Assembly (NCBI RefSeq): GCF_003397585.1
Contig: NZ_QJUV01000001.1
Coordinates: forward strand, 806,001-870,000
Length of the DNA stretch: 64,000 nt
Source of the DNA: Gardnerella piotii
GTDB lineage: Bacteria > Actinomycetota > Actinomycetes > Actinomycetales > Bifidobacteriaceae
Reading direction: 5' to 3'
The translations under genes were made by a program, and so were the position numbers. The notes beneath the pieces were generated by a model. The model was not told the DNA's origin and ran no database searches. It worked only from the letters and a program-made list of their open reading frames with translations. Below, in pieces: positions 62,767 to 64,000 of the stretch. Every line of letters starts with the position of its first letter. Position 1 is the stretch's first letter.

Positions 62767-63536
62767 AGGCCAACCTCCTTAGAAAGCGAGCGCACTTCTA
62801 CTTGCGAAAGCACGCGATAAGACCCAGCTTTTAAGTCGCCCAACTTAATAGGGCCGATTTGCGTACGAACAAGACGCTTTACTGGGAAGCCAACAGCTCC
62901 AAAAATCCTACGCACAATGCGATTTTTGCCAGAGTGCAAAACAACTTTTACGATTGTTGCATCGTGATTCTGATCGATTATTGCGCATCTGTCTAGCTTG
63001 ATCCAGCCGTCTTCCAGATTTACTCCTTGCGAAACTAGCCTGCGGCAAACCATTCCGTTGATTTTGCCTTCAACAGTTGCAATATACGTTTTTTCAACTT
63101 CGTACTTTGGGTGCATAACATGCTGGCTTAGCTCGCCATCGTTGGTCATTAAAATAAGACCTTCCGAATCGTAGTCCAAGCGACCCATGTGGAAAATTCG
63201 CTCGTATTTGTCTCCAACAATATCTCTTAAAGTAAAGCGACCTTTTGGATCATCCATTGCGCTCAAAACTCGCTTTGGCTTATTAAGCGCAAGCGTTACA
63301 AGCTTGTGATTGAACTTTACTCTGGATCCGTCTACGCGAATTTTTTGCTTACTTGGATCTACTCGAGTTCCGAGTGTTGTTACAAGCTCATCATCTACTT
63401 CAACACGCCCATCGAGAATAATCTCCTCACATTTGCGTCTTGAACCAAATCCCGCTTCAGCAAGTAGCTTTTGCAGTCGAACGGCATTTTTGTCATTTGA
63501 ATGCGCCTGATTGGCGCGGGAATATGCGTTTGGCAT
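62763..63536 (-). CDS. RluB/RsuA-family rRNA pseudouridine synthase
   Basis: This 257-aa protein has an S4 RNA-binding domain ([29 protein letters not shown]) followed by the RsuA-type catalytic domain with [17 protein letters not shown], whose aspartate is catalytic. A 20-residue polar leader precedes S4. RluB (23S U2605) is most likely from context, but the exact site is inferred. GGGAG precedes ATG 63536. It is co-transcribed with cmk-der. Confidence 0.92.
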   Translation of the reverse strand: MPNAYSRANQAHSNDKNAVRLQKLLAEAGFGSRRKCEEIILDGRVEVDDELVTTLGTRVDPSKQKIRVDGSRVKFNHKLVTLALNKPKRVLSAMDDPKGRFTLRDIVGDKYERIFHMGRLDYDSEGLILMTNDGELSQHVMHPKYEVEKTYIATVEGKINGMVCRRLVSQGVNLEDGWIKLDRCAIIDQNHDATIVKVVLHSGKNRIVRRIFGAVGFPVKRLVRTQIGPIKLGDLKAGSYRVLSQVEVRSLSKEVGL

Positions 63537-63774
63537 CGTTCTCCCAACGTGACCTATTGTATTAATTTAATCTTATTGATGTTTTATTTATGGCCATTTT
63601 TGCGTATTTTTTAATAATTTTTAATCATTTTTTAATACTCACAGCAAATTGCCACGTTTTTCTATACTAGCGTATGGCATAGCCGTGATACTATAGCAAA
63701 CGTTTGGTTGTGTTGCAAATAACAAAACAACATAAAAACAACACAACACGTACACATTAACGTAAGGAATTGTT

Positions 63775-64000
63775 ATGAACAACACTTTGCAAAATAAATG
63801 TTCAAATGATGAGCAAAAAGCATCTGCTCCTGCACCTCTTATTTTTAGGATTTTTGCTGAATTTATTGCAAGCGTTTTTGCAATATTTACTATTTACACA
63901 TTCTCTTCTGTTGTAACAGCAATGTACGGCGTGAATGTTCTTTTGATTGCTGCAGGAACAGGCTTAGCTTACGCAGCAGCAATCAGTATAGCAGCTAAGG
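63775..64000 (+). CDS. Membrane protein, 5' end only (possibly MIP/aquaporin family)
   Basis: Seventy-five codons are present before the window ends. After a polar leader the sequence PAPLIFRIFAEFIASVFAIFTIYTFSS reads like the first membrane helix of major intrinsic proteins (AEFI-type start), and a second hydrophobic segment follows (VLLIAAGTGLAYAAAISIA). TAAGGAA precedes ATG 63775. The family call is tentative because the NPA motifs are beyond the window. Confidence 0.6.
   Translation, partial: MNNTLQNKCSNDEQKASAPAPLIFRIFAEFIASVFAIFTIYTFSSVVTAMYGVNVLLIAAGTGLAYAAAISIAAK

Overview
The window looks like chromosomal DNA from a low-GC member of the Bifidobacteriaceae (Actinobacteria), with Gardnerella as the best fit. 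The case for Actinobacteria is RbpA, PafBC, HelY, GuaB3, the DUF881/Sbp/FHA/MerR block, a Ski2-like DUF3516 helicase and a Cmk-Der fusion. The case for Bifidobacteriaceae is the eukaryotic-type UTP-glucose-1-phosphate uridylyltransferase, the very long LigA and the fused ECF transporter. The A+T-rich composition is unlike Bifidobacterium proper. Species is inferred by eye; no database was searched. Almost everything is housekeeping. I see no prophage, insertion sequence or CRISPR array.

Layout. 1-6323: an ABC-F ATPase (partial, minus strand) diverges from uvrA-uvrC; a LexA-type SOS box covers the uvrA promoter. 6375-11176: guaB3, then an oxidative stress module ahpC-ahpF-oxyR. 11395-18825: a large TPR protein of unknown function, ligA and mrp. 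18912-23708: a DUF349 protein (minus), then hisS and aspS. 23911-27397: a four-gene glutamate-type ABC importer. 27671-31836: pyrH, frr, cdsA, lgt, rpe. 31931-35864: pgsA-DUF881-Sbp-DUF881-FHA-MerR, the same order as the Rv1822-Rv1828 region of Mycobacterium tuberculosis apart from gcvH.

36071-49514 is all on the minus strand: HAD phosphatase, rbpA, helY with a one-TM protein and fused pafBC, ugpA, rpsB-tsf, def, fadD and a small Rv3235-like protein. 49926-50001 is tRNA-Gly(GCC) with its own promoter and terminator. 50331-56374: adhP, a family 2 glycosyltransferase (minus), an FMN riboswitch controlling ribU and a one-piece EcfA-EcfA-EcfT protein, then a YhbY protein. 56451-63536 (minus): rarA behind a second SOS box, a DUF3516 helicase, cmk-der and an RluB/RsuA pseudouridine synthase. 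The window ends inside a membrane protein gene.

Themes across the window: (1) DNA repair is concentrated here (uvrA, uvrC, ligA, rarA, helY, pafBC), with two visible LexA sites plus the LexA-independent activator PafBC. (2) Six genes without a Shine-Dalgarno have a -10-like hexamer 6-7 nt before ATG, suggesting leaderless mRNAs. (3) Short direct or tandem duplications of 8-23 bp sit on or next to stop codons at many gene junctions. (4) A roughly 78-bp palindromic element occurs twice, in opposite orientation, in intergenic DNA (about 7585-7663 and 49743-49820).
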